Assembly: GCF_000283155.1 (NCBI RefSeq)
Contig: NW_004454170.1
Coordinates: forward strand, 13,071,534 to 13,135,533
Reading direction: 5' to 3'
DNA from: Ceratotherium simum simum
Lineage: Eukaryota; Chordata; Mammalia; Perissodactyla; Rhinocerotidae
DNA: 64,000 nucleotides
Shown: one piece after another, positions 31,605 through 44,239 of the stretch
How the letters are laid out: each line of letters opens with the position of its first letter
How positions within the stretch are numbered: the first letter of the stretch is position 1
Made by a program: the position numbers and the translations under genes
Notes under the pieces: generated by a model
The model's input: the letters and a program-made list of their open reading frames with translations, nothing else
Told to the model about the DNA's origin: nothing
Databases searched by the model: none

Positions 31605-33469
31605 TATCTGAGCAAGCAAAAATTGACAGTACAGCAGAATTTACTAAAGAGTATTCTTCGAAGCACTACTCCCACCAAATGTCCCAGGACAAAATTGTTC
31701 CATGGTCAATCACAATTTGAAAAATCAGCATACTACAGTCCTCTCCTAGAGAGTCATAATACATATTTATGTTCTAAGGTCTTTGGAGAAATAATTCTCT
31801 ATAAACACCAGGAAATTGTTCACATTTTAAATTTATTCCTTTTTAATGATTTGTGAACCCATTGTTTTTCTAGCTGTGATTGTATGTTATCATTCTGACT
31901 TTCTGTTGAGTCACAAGTTTTTTAACGCTCTTAAATCCCAGGATACTCCCCAGACTTAGGATGGGTAAGAGTCTTGGGTTCACTGGACAATTTCCAATAG
32001 GCCTGGGAAGTGCAGTGTGTTCACTCAGGGAAGTTGAATGTGTTCACCGAGAAACAGGGTCAGTGTCATCACGGTTTATCAACCCTTTGTCAGACTCTTT
32101 TACAAATCCTACCTTATTTAAAGTTCTGCATGCTTTCTTATCCTTGTTTTCTTTCTGAGGCAACTAGGAATTTGGAGAAATTTGATGTAATCTAACAAAA
32201 AAATATTAAGCTGGTTGTCAGGCTTAAGGGTTAAAAATGTATTTTGGTAGATTTGTTTGTAAGAAGGCTAAGTTCACTTTTGTTTTGGACAAAGATTTTA
32301 TTGTCCAAACTTTGGGGCTTTATTAAGTCTTCATTATGTTGATTTTTGCTAAGAAATTCATGGCATAAGTTATTTTTTATAGGGCAAGTCAGGGGCACTA
32401 GAATCACCCACTACATTCTGAATTTCTCATTAAACTCCCAATTTTGATGGGAATTTCCAACTCTACAGCCTCCCCATAAAACTTTATTTTCTAAAAGTTT
32501 TTAAATAGCTATCATGGAAAGTGACATCTGTTAAAGAGTTAGGCATACATTGTATTTCAACATACATTAAAATCATCGTATTATAAAGCATGTTGACACA
32601 AAGCTTACAGTATCATAGGAAACCAAGAATTGGTGTATTTTGCATAAAAAGGAAGATGGAATTTTGCCAAAACAGCTATAGCTGTAAGATGATTTTATAG
32701 TTAGGTTGGGTAACTTCTCCTTTACTGGTGTTTGGGTCTAAAATAATATTTGTGAGTCACTGGGTATAGGGAAAGATCTTAGTGACCCTGAGAACACTCC
32801 TTGCCAGGTGTTTTCTAATGTATCATTCATAAAAAGGGGTCATGGGGCCATCCCGCACTGTAATTATGTAATTATGAGAAATTTAAAGGAAAATATTTGG
32901 AGATTAAAGATTGGAAAATCCCAAATGCTTCCATTATGATGGAAAATCCCACGTAGCTGAACAAATAAATAAAGGATCTATCCAAACAGAAGTCACAAAT
33001 ATGTCATCAACCCAGGTGTAAATCATGTGCATATAGATACCATAAGATAAAAAAACTCATGGTGGGGGTCAGGGAAGTATTTCTAAATATGAATATATTT
33101 GCAATCAATTTTAGAAAAAGGAGACTTTTGCTGTAATCTGTACATGTGGCTCTAGAATAAAAAGGTATGGAATTAATTGCAAAAAAATATTTCAGAATAA
33201 ATATTAGGATTCCTGTGACTTCCTTCCTAGTGCATTTGGAAACGTGTTTAATGTTTAGATTTTATATATCTCCTGTATTTATTTTATAAGAACTTTATTC
33301 CAGCTGTATTCTTTTTGAAACTGAAAATTCTTTGGGTAAATTCAGAAATTACTTAAACTTCATCTGCATCTGAATCTAGCAACTTTTTATAATCAAGTTC
33401 TTTATAATCTGGGTGTTGGAGGGTAGGGGAATGGATGGGAAAGCAATTTCCCTTCATTTATATATTGAA
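31605..33469. other. Unassigned non-coding sequence
   Basis: No gene or confident repeat. The short plus frames at 31593-31856 and 31961-32158 have no recognised family. Confidence 0.45.
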
Positions 33470-33965
33470 ATAAACAAATATTTGTCAGGTCTCTTACTCT
33501 CTACCAGTCAATGTTTTTGGCACTATGGAAATAGAGGTGAACAAGAGGGATAAGTTCCTTTTTCTCATAGAGCTCACTTCTGCTGGGGAGACCAAGCAGT
33601 TAAACAAGGAAACAAATAACAAATTTAAGCAAGATAGCTAAATTGTGATCAGAGCTAAGAAAGAAACAAATAGGATAATATAATAGCATGCAATCTCTCT
33701 GAGAGGTGATGTTTGGATTGAGACACAGCTCCAGCCATGTGAAAAAGCGTAGGTAAAAGGGGTCCATTTACAGGGAACAGCAAATGCTAAGACTTCAAGA
33801 AACAAAAAAGTTTGAGTTTATTCTAGGAAGAGAAGAGAGTCCAAGGTAACTGCAGCCTCAGGAGCAAGAAGGAGAGAGGTGTGAAATGAGCCTGATGAGG
33901 AAGGCAGAGCCCAGGTTATTGTAAGGAGTTTGCATTTTATTGTAAATGAAGTGGTAAATCATTGA
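33470..33965 (-). mobile_element. L2 LINE 3' relic
   Basis: Reverse-strand L2: 'aaacaaatatttgtcaggtc', 'tggcactatggaaatagagg', 'ctcatagagctcacttctgc', 'tccatttacagggaacagca' and 'attgtaaggagtttgcattt'. Confidence 0.75.
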
Positions 33966-34404
33966 GCTTCCTGTTAGACTCAGTGGTTAACATCATAAAA
34001 CAAAATCATAAGTATTTCAAGATGTCAACTGACACTTAGAAAGGTTACGAATTATTTTGTGGGAAGATTTCATCATAAAATCTAACATTTTTCTTCCATA
34101 CTCCATCTCATTGCTGAAGATATGAGATCTTAGTTATGAAGTTAAGTATAGCTATTAATTGAAAGGATATAATTTGGAAAATTAAGAGTTTACATTTTGA
34201 AATGATTAATTTTTATAGATCATGAATAAGGAATAGTCTATGTGGAGGAAGTGGTTATGGGGTAAGGTGAGAAGGTTTAAGAAGTTAATCCATTTTTATT
34301 GTTTTGAGATGAACTAAAGAAGGCTTTCTAAAATAGGGATTAAAAATATTCATTATTTTATATATTATTAAAAATGCATTAGATGCTAATTTTAATGAAT
34401 TTGG
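33966..34404. other. Unassigned non-coding sequence
   Basis: No gene or confident repeat. AT-rich. Confidence 0.45.
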
Positions 34405-34690
34405 CAACTATAGAAAGGTACAAAGAAGAAAATAATAATCACTCATAATAACATTACCTTCCAGTCTTTCTTAACCATTATGATATATATTTGACAAGAC
34501 CGAAATTTTACAGGATATGAAATTTTACAACCTAGTTATTTTTATTTAATATTATATTTTTGGTAACTTTTCATGTCAATGAATATTCTTTGACAATATC
34601 ATGTTAATATTTGCATAATAATTCTTTTTGTGGCTATACAATGATTAATTTAGTCATTTATCTATTTTGCTTTCTTTTTCCCTCTTTAAC
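34405..34690 (-). mobile_element. Old L1 3'-region fragment
   Basis: Reverse-strand L1M-like wording: 'gaaaggtacaaagaagaaaa', 'aataatcactcataataaca', 'atttttggtaacttttcatg', 'ttttgtggctatacaatgat', 'tagtcatttatc'. Confidence 0.5.
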
Positions 34691-35249
34691 CTAGGAGGGA
34701 TTTATGAGAAATTGTTACTCATAGCACTTTTTTTATTTGTCCCACTACGTTAAAAGACACCGGACCAAATCCGTGGCAAGAAGAATATAGGAATTCTTGG
34801 TGGTAGAATATATTTCTTTTAGTTATGTTACTAAGCATTACAGTGATGAATAACCCAGCCTCAACAATGACAACAAAAAATAGTAATGGCCCAAACATCA
34901 GAACGTATTTTATATGTGCATGTCGGAAAAATATTTTTCCGGGGGTGTTTTCTCCCGTTACTTCATCTCTAATGTGGCTTTAGAGGTTATGTTTAGTATG
35001 GAATGAGGTGGGCGTTGTACATTCATTGATTCTGAATTCAAAGTGTGATTCCCAACCACCAAGAGAATTCTTGTATTTCTGCTTGCCGAGGATTGGTCCT
35101 GTGTGTGTTCTAATGTAACGCGACACATTTTAAAGCAAAAAACTGCCATGAGTAAGGAGATCTTTCTGGAGGCAAAAATTAATGCTGAAGTTTTTATTAG
35201 AGATATCTGGTTTTAGTCTAAAGGTCATATGCCATTTATATAGTCAAAA
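34691..35249. other. Unassigned non-coding sequence
   Basis: No gene or confident repeat. Confidence 0.45.
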
Positions 35250-35560
35250 AATATTATTTGTCACCTACTATTTGCCAGGAGAGGTGATCTTTGCCTTGAT
35301 GGAGACTTTGTTCTACTGGAGAGACAGATTTCGATCAAGCTGTCATACAATAAATAGTTACAAAGGGTCTTAGAGAAGAGACACGTCCCACAAGAAAGCC
35401 TAACAAGGGACCTGTCTTAGCCTGGGGAGGATCAGGAAAGTCTTCCCCAAGGAAGTGACATCTGAGCTGAGATCTGAAAGAGAAACAGAGATTAACTAGG
35501 TACAGAGGAAACCCTCCAGACAGGAGGAACAATAAATGGAAGACTCATTGCTTAAACAAT
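35250..35560 (-). mobile_element. L2 LINE 3' relic
   Basis: Reverse-strand L2: 'tcacctactatttgccagga', 'tgccttgatggagactttgt', 'ggatcaggaaagtcttcccc', 'gaagtgacatctgagctgag', 'gatctgaaag'. The first 'attgagcac' part is diverged. Confidence 0.75.
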
Positions 35561-36124
35561 AACTGTTATGAATCCTGGGAAGGAAAGTGTTTTAACTAGT
35601 TCAAACTACTACTTAAGCTTTCAATAGAGCCTACTCAGTTTATTAGTCTTATTTTATGCCTTTACATTAAATGGCAATGTAATTTACTAGGCAACCATCA
35701 CTGACTCCAAGCAGTGACAAATAAATATTGAAAGAGCATTGGTTTTTCAGTACTTTCTTACTGGAAGCATTTGAACCAGAGCCTCATTTAAAAGAATAAA
35801 GACCCATGCTTTGTACCATATTACATATCATTAGAGTGTATAAAAGTAATTGCGGAGAATGGGGAAGTGCAAACACAGAATCTCTGCTTTTAAGATGGTT
35901 TTTAGCTACAAAGACAGGTTATTTTAGCTTTTTGTTCACAGTTTATTACATCAATTAGAAAGAAGACAAACTGACAAGTCTTTGTCATGGATAAGTAACA
36001 TCCAGAAATATGCTCATGGTCATCGTCAACATCAAAAGTCCTTTGGTACACATTTTAACCAAAGCATCTCAAACTGCCAATAAATAGAAGTAGCAGTAGG
36101 ATTAATAGTAGTAGTAGTAGTAGT
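35561..36124. other. Unassigned non-coding sequence; (GTA)n at right end
   Basis: No gene. A short GTA triplet run lies at about 36104-36124, just before the MIR. Confidence 0.5.
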
Positions 36125-36340
36125 CATGATAGTTACTGTTTATTCTGAGTTTACCATGAACTTGCCAGGCTAGTGCTTTACTGATAAAACTTAACAATTA
36201 CTGTCCAAGTCAAGTGTTATGATCTTTCTTTACAGAAAATATAGTTTAAGTTCAGAGAGGTTAAGTGAGCCATTCAAGATCACATAGTGAACAACAGGGG
36301 TGAAGACTTAGCCCTGGTCTCTCTGGCTCTCTGTTCCAGA
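36125..36340 (-). mobile_element. MIR SINE
   Basis: Reverse MIR: 'tgccaggctagtgctttact', 'ttacagaaaatatagtttaa', 'cagagaggttaagtgagcca', 'agatcacatagtgaac'. The right end overlaps 'ccctggtctctctggctct'. Confidence 0.75.
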
Positions 36341-37233
36341 CCAGTGTTGCTTGGACCCAGGGAACTTACCTGGTTCCGGTTCTGACAATATCAGTTTCTC
36401 TCTGGGTAACTCCTGACCTTTTTGATAGCTGTAAAATAGTGATGCTCCATTTACATTCCATGTATTTCAGGTTAGATTAAAGCAGAAAATTCACTTTAAA
36501 AATTATGTAAATTTTCTAACAAGGTGCTAGACTGATGCTCAAGAACATGTTTTTAATTAATAGAATGTCTGAGGAAAGGTGTGAAAATGTCTCTTATAAG
36601 AAAAAATGTTCTACAGAAAGAGGTGTCATTACATAAAGCAAATCAAGAAAATTTGCAAGAAGCACCAGCACAGTAATGCTTTTGATCATCATTTCCTTAA
36701 TTTTTGAAATCTTACCTGGTTCTAATAATCCCCAGTTAAGGAGGAACATTTTCTAAATAGAAACAACAGTTAAAAGAGACATTAGGTACTATTTTCAATG
36801 GGATAAGTCACTGAGCCAGAAAGGAGAGAATTAGAAATGGAATATAGCAGAAACTTACTATAACACAAAGATTTATTAGCAACAAGGGTCATATCCAATT
36901 CAAATAAACAGACATTTCTATAGAAAATTATAATGTAATAAATACCCTTTCAGTTGGGTAGTGGCAGAACCAATAATTAAATCCACATGTCTAATCTTGG
37001 TTTGCTCTTCTTATCCATGCCTTTAGTAGATTTTAGACTAAATGACATGTAGATTTTATTGGAAATAGATGAACCAAAGTCCTCACACACATACAAACTT
37101 TGCAATGTCTCACAGTTTAGTTTGGGTAAGGGAAATAGGTGAAAATACAATTATACTTAAAGAAAGAAAAAACAAGCATTAACAAAATTCTGTTCCACTT
37201 CAGGTAAAATAGAATTAAACCAAAAAGGTTATA
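36341..37233. other. Unassigned non-coding sequence
   Basis: No gene or confident repeat. Confidence 0.45.
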
Positions 37234-37248
37234 AGGATGTATAATTAT

Positions 37249-37553
37249 TATTATTATTATTTTTGTGTGTGTGTGAGGAACATCAGCCCTGAGCTAACAT
37301 CCATGCTAATCCTCTTTTTGCTGAGGAAGACCGGCTCTGAGCTAACATCTATTGCCAGTCCTGCTCCTTTTTTTCCCCCAAAGCCCCAGTTGATAGTCGT
37401 ATGTCATAGCTGCACATCGTTCTAGTTGCTGTATGTGGGACGCGGCCTCAGCATGGCCGAAGAAGCAGTGCATTGGTGCGCGTCCAGGATCCAAACCCGG
37501 GCCGCCAGTAGCAGAGCGCGCGCACTTAACCGCTAAGCCACGGGGCCGGCCCC
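37249..37553 (-). mobile_element. ERE SINE, long form
   Basis: Minus-strand ERE: an (ATT)n/T-rich tail at the left, (GT)n, two tail units, the 'ccccaaagccccagttgata' body and the head 'cggggccggcccc' at the right. Flanks 'aggatgtataattat' (37234-37248) and 'agaatatataattat' (37554-37568) match at 13 of 15 bases. Confidence 0.95.
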
Positions 37554-37568
37554 AGAATATATAATTAT

Positions 37569-38039
37569 AATCATAATAATTATATTAGGAAGTTTTACCT
37601 TCATCTCTTGAAAAACACTAGTGAAGGAAGAAATTGTCTCATCTTTTTTCATTTCTACATCAAACAGTATGAAAATGAGACCATTGCTCATGCCAGAACC
37701 TGAGCTTGATTTGATATTTCCCTCTCCCTGACAATATGCAACAACATCATGCCAATTCTGCCTATAATCAGAGAGAGAGAGAAAGAGAGAAAGACTGAGT
37801 ATATCCTGGTAAGAATTTGTCAGAATTAGACTAAGATAGTTACACGCCATAAAGAGAAACCTCTCTGTTTATAAGACCTGATTCCTTACCCAGGGCCTAC
37901 AGTCTGACTTATGTATAAAAGAAGCTTTTTATTTAAACAGTGCTACACAATTGCAAAGGAAACTTACATTAGCTGGCTACCCATATTAATCCACATAGAC
38001 TTTTATTCATAAATCTGATCAGTCCATCTTTAGGATCAT
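37569..38039. other. Unassigned non-coding sequence
   Basis: No gene. A GA-rich patch lies at about 37770-37797. Confidence 0.45.
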
Positions 38040-38721
38040 CAGGCTGGATACTGCCAAATTGAATGGATTTGGTGTTCACCTTACTCAGTCTCTCAACAGA
38101 GTTTGACACAGCTAATCACTCCTTCCTTCGTGGAAACTTACATGCTCTTGATTTTTTCCTTAACTCATTGGCTTCTCCTTCTCAGTCTCTTTTGCTGATT
38201 CATCTAGTCTTACTAAACCGCTAAAAGGGAGACTTCTCCAGATTTTTCACTCTCCCTGCTGTCTTCCCTTTCTGTACTCTCTCTAGCTTATTTCAAAGTT
38301 CCCTTGGTGTAACTACTACAGATGTGTTGTCACCTTCCACATCTATATTTCTGGTGCGGACTTCTCCACGAAGCTCCAGACTTGCACTTCCAGCTTCTTC
38401 CCTGACACCTCAACTTGTAGATCTTACCAACATCTCAAATTTCAAATGTTCAAACATGAAATGAAACTTTGTTCTCACCTGCCCCCCAAAGCTGCCTTAT
38501 CTCAGTAGATGAAATCGCAATCTACCAGTTGCTCATACCAAAAACTCTAGGAGTTATCGCTGATTTCTCCATTCCCCATACTTGCTACATCCAATCTATC
38601 AGCAAACTCTGTTGATTCTTCCTCTAAGGTATATCCTCACCCTCCCTACCTTTCTTCATCTCCTCTATTGCAAATAATCAATTATAGTGACTTGTGGTAC
38701 TACAGTCTCCTTCAGTTACAC

Positions 38722-38845
38722 TGTGCTTTTTATAAATATAATCTCATTTAATCCTCATAATAATCATGTGATGTGGACTAGAGAGGAAAGGGACTCATTC
38801 AAGGTAATTAATTTGACCAAGTTCACACAGTAATTGGTGCAGATG
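38722..38845 (-). mobile_element. MIR SINE fragment inside L2
   Basis: Reverse MIR wording: 'taatctcatttaatcctcat', 'aataatcatgtgatgtgg', 'gaccaagttcacacagtaat'. Confidence 0.65.
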
Positions 38846-38883
38846 AAATGCAAAACCAGTGCTTATAAGTATGTGAACAAAAG

Positions 38884-39010
38884 ATAACTAACATTTTGAT
38901 TACCTGCTACGTGTTAAGCATTTTTCATATTTTATCTCATTTAATCCTCATAACAACAAAGTATAATTATTATCATATTACAAATAAAAATTAGGTCAGT
39001 TGTCCAAAAC
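38884..39010 (-). mobile_element. MIR SINE fragment inside L2
   Basis: A second reverse MIR directly after the first: 'attacctgctacgtgttaag', 'tttatctcatttaatcctca', 'taacaacaaagtataattat', 'aggtcagttgtccaaaac'. Confidence 0.7.
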
Positions 39011-39389
39011 TAGAGTTCTTTTGCTCCCAATTTCAACTTCTTCCTTTCCATTTTTCTCAATATCACCACAGACATTTGTCAAAAAAAATAATTCTCATCA
39101 CCTCATTCCTCTGCTTAAAACCCTTTAATGGTTCAGAATTGGCAATGGAATAATGTCCTTATCATGACATTGAGATGCTTTTCTGACTTGGCCTCTGCCT
39201 TCTTTCCCAACTCCATTTGTTCCTACTTCCCACCGCACCTCCTGGATTCCAGCCATATCAACTGCTTTAGAGATTTTGAACAGGCTGTCATCTTTCTTTG
39301 CTCTGTGTCTTTATCTGAGCTGTTTCTTCTGCCTTGAACATTCGTCCTACGTATAGCAGACATTGTGGTGCCTTGCTACTATCTGTTTT

Positions 39390-39870
39390 AGCTAATAAGC
39401 TAATAGCTACCCCCATTTTGTTTAAATATCCACACTTCACTGGTGCTATGTTTTGAGCTTGGCTCAGCTCTAGCTCATCAGCATGATTTTACACCTGGTT
39501 ACAGTTCTTGGTTCAGATGATCCAATTAGGGACAGTGAGACATAGGTGGGTTTATGTAAAAAATATTTCCTGACTCTTCTCAGGGGATTCTGGAGTTGGC
39601 ATTCTCTCTTCCTCTCTTGCAATTCATGTGTAGTTGGTAGCCATCTTCTGAACATAAAGAAGAATGAGTCTTAAATTGAAGCTTGACACTCTGGAAGGCA
39701 GGGGAAAGAAAGGGTTACATCAGGTCCCTCCTTAATGACATCGCTGAGCTGCTGAAACAATCTAACACTGAAGCTCACTTTACCTCTGGATTTCCAGTTA
39801 TGTGAACTGCTTTTATTGACAGATTTTTCTGCTACTTGCAACTGAAAGCAGTTATATGTTACACTACATT
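39390..39870 (+). mobile_element. Old MaLR/MLT1-like LTR relic
   Basis: Wording such as 'gtgtagttggtagccatctt', 'aatgacatcgctgagctgct', 'ctttacctctggatttccag', 'ttatgtgaactgcttt' and 'ctgctacttgcaactgaaag' matches an old mammalian LTR-type 3' region. Name from memory. Confidence 0.45.
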
Positions 39871-40133
39871 TTATCCCATAAATAATGTCAACTAATAATA
39901 GGCCTTCTTTTACCTCTCAGTTGAAGTTAAATATTTTTTCTCAGTGAAAGTTCCTTCCTTATACCTCTATGAAAGCCTATACTACATTGCTTTAATTATC
40001 AGTCTGCTTCCCCAGGAGACTGAACGCCTTAAGGAAAGGAGGTCACATTATTTGCTGCTCTATGAATTTGTTATAAAACTGAATATGCTCAGAAACAGCC
40101 CACTACCCCTCCCAAAAACACTTTTATTTAATG

Positions 40134-40355
40134 CAGGGTTTCTCAACCTCAGCACTATTGATATTTCAGGCCAGATAAATCTTTGTTACGGAGGGCTATC
40201 CTGTGCAATGTATAATATTTAGCAGCATCCTTAGCCTCTACTCACTAGATACCAATAACGTTACCCCTCTTCTCAATTTGTGATCATAAAAAATATCGCT
40301 AGGAATTGACAAACATCCTCTGAGAGGTAAAACTGTCTGCAGTTGAGAACTACTG
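40134..40355. mobile_element. MER20-like hAT transposon
   Basis: A 222-base element with inverted ends 'cagggtttctcaacct' and 'agttgagaactactg' and an interior 'gcactattgatatttcaggc', 'atatttagcagcatccttag', 'cctctactcactagatacca'. Length and wording fit MER20 (about 219 bases). MER20 copies act as enhancers in placental-mammal endometrial cells in published work; nothing here shows that this copy is active. Confidence 0.65.
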
Positions 40356-41929
40356 ACCTAACATAATGACCAACGGTTTAGATTTTATTACAAACATCCT
40401 CTTGGGCTTTTAAGCCAATGGCAATTTATAGAGGTTAATTCTTACAGGATCATATTATATCCACCCTTGAATATAGATAGAAAGGGCTAAGGATCCCACA
40501 AAGGGCAAAGTATATTGGTTTCATGGGAAACTATTGGTTTGGTATGTAAAAAAGGAGTGTTAGGGTAAAATCCACCTTTACTGCGTACAGGATGTGATCT
40601 CACACATCAAACTTGCTTTTCCCATAAGCCAATCCCTCTCCAGAAACTTCTCATTCCAAAGGGATGGGTCACTTTCATCATTGGAAAAGGGAGGACCAAG
40701 AAGAGGAGAAAATTTCTTATACGTAAGGAATATCATAGTAGGTGGCTGTGACAGAGCCTGGCACCAAACTTCCTTCATCACCTCCTTGTTTCTTACACAT
40801 ACCTAACCTAATCCCTAAATGGTTTCTCCCCATTTACAGTGAGATCTTTCCAACTGTTACTAATTATAAACTCTTTCAGAGGCAAGGTGTTCTCTTTGAG
40901 AGTGAACATGCAGGTACTTGAGGCCGCTCAACCTCCTTGGCCCCAGCGCAAGCACTTCTGCCTGAAACGCCTTCTCTAATAGACAGGATGATAAAAACGG
41001 AAGCTGTAGAACTGAGTGAACCAAGCCGAAAACCTTGTTTGGATGATTAAGCGTTCTCTAACACACAAAGAATTCAGAGAAATGGTGCAAAATGAATGCA
41101 CCTCACTATGGTCTGACATAATCTATAATACTTATCTTTATGTCCAAATATATTTGTATTTATATCAATCACTAATACATCATTTTGATAAATGTGGAAA
41201 TTAATTGTTGAAGGTAAAATCTATGACTTATAAACATACATTTTGACTTTTCTTTTTCCCTACCTCTGAGGTTGAAGCGAACACAATGTTTGCCTTTGAA
41301 TCTAAATGTAGTTTTAAATGCTAATTTGCATGTATGTATGTTTATTTAAAAGTTTACAAGACCTCAATTAAAAGTCTTGATTCTAAGCACAAGGAAGTTA
41401 ATGAAAACCATAACAGTTATATAGAATGTTAATAAGTAAGGTCATTGATATGATTAAGAATGATGATGTATGGTATGGTTCATTTCCCCAGATACTTCAG
41501 GAAACAATATAATTTTGGCAATTGATCTAGCCATGGATAGAGCCTCTATATTCCCTCTATGGTAAAGAGATTCTATGTTAAAAAATTAAGTCATAACCAT
41601 AAAAGAATTTCTCTGGAACCTGGAATGGAACACTATAATGGGTATTTTTACAATTTGCTTTGTAGAAGGTAATATTCTTTAGAATTAGCTTGGGGACAGA
41701 TGCCAAGTCTAAGATTTTTTTTTATTTCCCTAGGTTTCTATTAATATTTTCAATAGTTAACAGAGCCAAAATATTAACTGATACAATAATTTCTCACTAT
41801 TCTGATTTCATATCCTAATGCATGTGGAGTTACTTTTCTCTACCTCTATAACCTGTTGAATAATAACCATCGTATCTATTAAGTTTCTACAAGTATGCAT
41901 ATATTATATAAATCAAAGTTACCCCCCCC
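40356..41929. other. Unassigned non-coding sequence
   Basis: No gene or confident repeat. Opposed short frames at 40578-40806 are chance overlaps. Confidence 0.45.
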
Positions 41930-42040
41930 AAAATGACTCTGAGATAATATTATTATTCCTGTTTTACAGATGACGAAATTGAGTTTGGAGAAGTTGGTAA
42001 CTTGCCCAAAGTCACAAAGCTTGCAAGAAACAAGCTACAT
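41930..42040 (-). mobile_element. MIR SINE fragment
   Basis: Reverse MIR core: 'ttcctgttttacagatgacg', 'aaattgagtttggagaagtt', 'ggtaacttgcccaaagtcac', 'aaagcttgcaagaa'. Confidence 0.8.
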
Positions 42041-42784
42041 TCTTTCTGTGAAGAAAGGCAATCAGTACCTTGTCCATCAAATAGATTCATAAGCCAGAAG
42101 GGATCATCTGCATCCTGGTGTTCCACTAAAAGAGCTGTCTTACTTATTGAATATGTAGGTGGCACAAAACCGGAAATGAAAGCTAGTAAAACTTCAAATG
42201 AACTTAGCAAGCTTGAAGAACAGATCCAAAATCAGCAAGATGAAATTATTATAAGGATGGATGTATTGGCTTAGACTTGCCTCTAAAAAGCCGCCTCTTT
42301 CAATAATCATTGGTTGTGAGCAGTTTACTGCTGTCACTTCGTCAAATGTCTTAGGCTATTTGACTCACACGATGTCTACAACATTCCCCTCATCTATCAA
42401 CCTAGTAACCCTGGCAGAGATAAAACTAATTGTTTAGCATGACTTGTTCTTTTGGAATTCATACTGGATTCTCACTGGAAACTACCTTCCTTAAGTTTTC
42501 CTAAACCGTGCATTTAATAATATATTCTAGAAAAGTTTCCCAAGGATTGCTGTGAAGTTTACTAGTTAGAAATCCCTAAGCTCTGTCATTTTATTCTTTT
42601 TAAAAACATCAGAACAACTTCTTCTCTAGATTTCTGCCCTACATAATTTTTCAAAAACTACCAATAGAGAGCTTTATGGTCACATCTTAAAGTAGTTTCA
42701 ACAACCGGGTTGTAATTCAACTGGACCTGTAGTTTGAACACAGTCTAAAATTATTAGTTATAGTTTAGAAAAGGAGAAAACTTA
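42041..42784. other. Unassigned non-coding sequence
   Basis: The 90-residue plus frame 42002-42274 starts inside the MIR and ends in unassigned sequence. It shows no recognised domain and I reject it as a gene. No confident repeat otherwise. Confidence 0.45.
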
Positions 42785-42975
42785 AGCACTGTTCAATAAG
42801 CTTCACATATGATTTCATTTGATCCTACCTTATTAATCTTGCAGTACATTTCCACCTTAAAGATGAAGAAAATGAAACTTTAGATACTCAGCTTGAACAG
42901 ATCAAACAGCTTGCCTAGTCACATAACTAGTAAGGCATAAATTCAAACCCTGGTTTAACACCAGATCCTATATTT
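42785..42975 (-). mobile_element. MIR SINE
   Basis: Reverse MIR: 'taagcttcacatatgatttc', 'caccttaaagatgaagaaaa', 'tgcctagtcacataactagt', 'cataaattcaaaccctggtt'. Confidence 0.75.
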
Positions 42976-43218
42976 TTTCCATTATTATATACTGGCATTG
43001 CTCCTCTTAGTCCCCTGCCTCAAGTTTCAATTTTCTCTTTACAATCACCAATTAACATATGTCAGCATGTCAGTTTAAATATCATTCTCTTAGAAGAAGA
43101 TGAAAGTGAACTAGTTACAAGTACTTCTGTTTTCTTTCTGTGATTTGTTAGTTTTAATTGCTCATGCTTAATTAGTAGACCTGTCTCTGCCCAATTCTTA
43201 TTCTGACAATCACTAGCA

Positions 43219-43262
43219 AGAAAGAAAGAAAGAGAGAGCGAGAGAGGGAGGAGGGTGGGACG
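43219..43262 (+). repeat. GA-rich simple repeat
   Basis: (GAAA)n grading into (GA)n: 'aagaaagaaagaaagagaga' and then 'gagagggaggaggg'. Confidence 0.85.
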
Positions 43263-43294
43263 GAGGCAAGAAATAAAGAAAGAGAAACAAATTT

Positions 43295-43479
43295 ATTTTT
43301 TTTTTGCTAAGGAAGATTCACCCTGAGCTAACATCTGCACGAATCTTCCTCTATTTTGTATGTGGGTCGCTGCCACAGCATAGCTGCCAACAAGTGTTGT
43401 AGGTCCGCCCCCAGGAACCAAACGTGGGCCACCGAAGCAGAGCATGCCAAACTTAACCACTAGGCCACGGGGCTAGCCT
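43295..43479 (-). mobile_element. ERE SINE
   Basis: Minus-strand ERE with one tail unit ('ccctgagctaacatctgcac') and the head at the right ('ccacggggctagcc'). Flanks 'gaaacaaattt' (43284-43294) and 'gaaagaaattt' (43480-43490) match at 10 of 11 bases. More diverged than most copies here. Confidence 0.92.
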
Positions 43480-43490
43480 GAAAGAAATTT

Positions 43491-44239
43491 TTGTTTATCA
43501 TCATTTTGCAATTCTCCATTGATTATGAACTTCAAAATTCCACAGATACACTCTCCCAGGTTTCACATTATTCATATATTTTTCAACCAGTTCTTCTTGT
43601 CATAATTAAACCCAGAGAGAGAGTTTCTCTTATCACTTCCATTTAAGACATTAAATTTTCAAAAGAACAAGTCAACAATTTTCATAAACTACTTCTACTC
43701 TATTCATAATGACATAAGATATCTGCTTAGTGGAAATCACCCATAAATACTATACCTTGTTTATATACTGTAGTGTGTAGCAGTTAGAGTAACTTAATGC
43801 AGAGTGTCTGTTCCAAAGTCATCTTAAAAACAGTCAGCTCACTCAAAACATGTTTTTACTTCTAATAACCCAGGCACAGAGCCAAGAAACTAAGAAGTGA
43901 TGGTTCTAATAGGAAAGTTAAATAAGCCATGCACTAAGAAAACATTTGTGATTAGTTAGTTAGTACAAACTTTCCCTAAAATGTTTTCGTTCGCACTTGT
44001 AAGGAAGAATTTTCCCATCTTTGTCACAAGATTATTTTAGAACATCTGTTTTAGAGGCAACATTGATTTTAACATGTCATCTGAGAATGGCTAATATTTG
44101 GCACATGAATGTGCCAGAATAGTTGACCATTTAAAAATACAGTCAATGTTTATTAAATTCTGAAATGTAATGTGAAGGCACTCTTGGTAAAATACAGTGG
44201 TGTTTCCTCTTTTTCTGTGTATCCACTCTAATTTATTGC
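43491..44239. other. Unassigned non-coding sequence
   Basis: No gene or confident repeat. Confidence 0.45.

Larger units (their letters stand above)
38040..39360 (+). mobile_element. L2 LINE relic with two MIR insertions
   Basis: Forward L2 coding strand: 'agagtttgacacagctaatc', 'caatctaccagttgctcata', 'ttatcgctgatttctccatt', 'catccaatctatcagcaaac'. After two MIR pieces it continues with 'ctcattcctctgcttaaaac', 'cctttaatggttcagaattg' and 'ctgacttggcctctgcc'. Frames are broken. The 69-residue frame 39128-39337 is part of it. Confidence 0.75.

Noticed and set aside
42002..42274. 90-residue plus-strand frame with a glutamine- and glutamate-rich end
   Set aside because: It begins inside a MIR SINE. 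The end looks faintly coiled-coil-like but no gene structure supports it.
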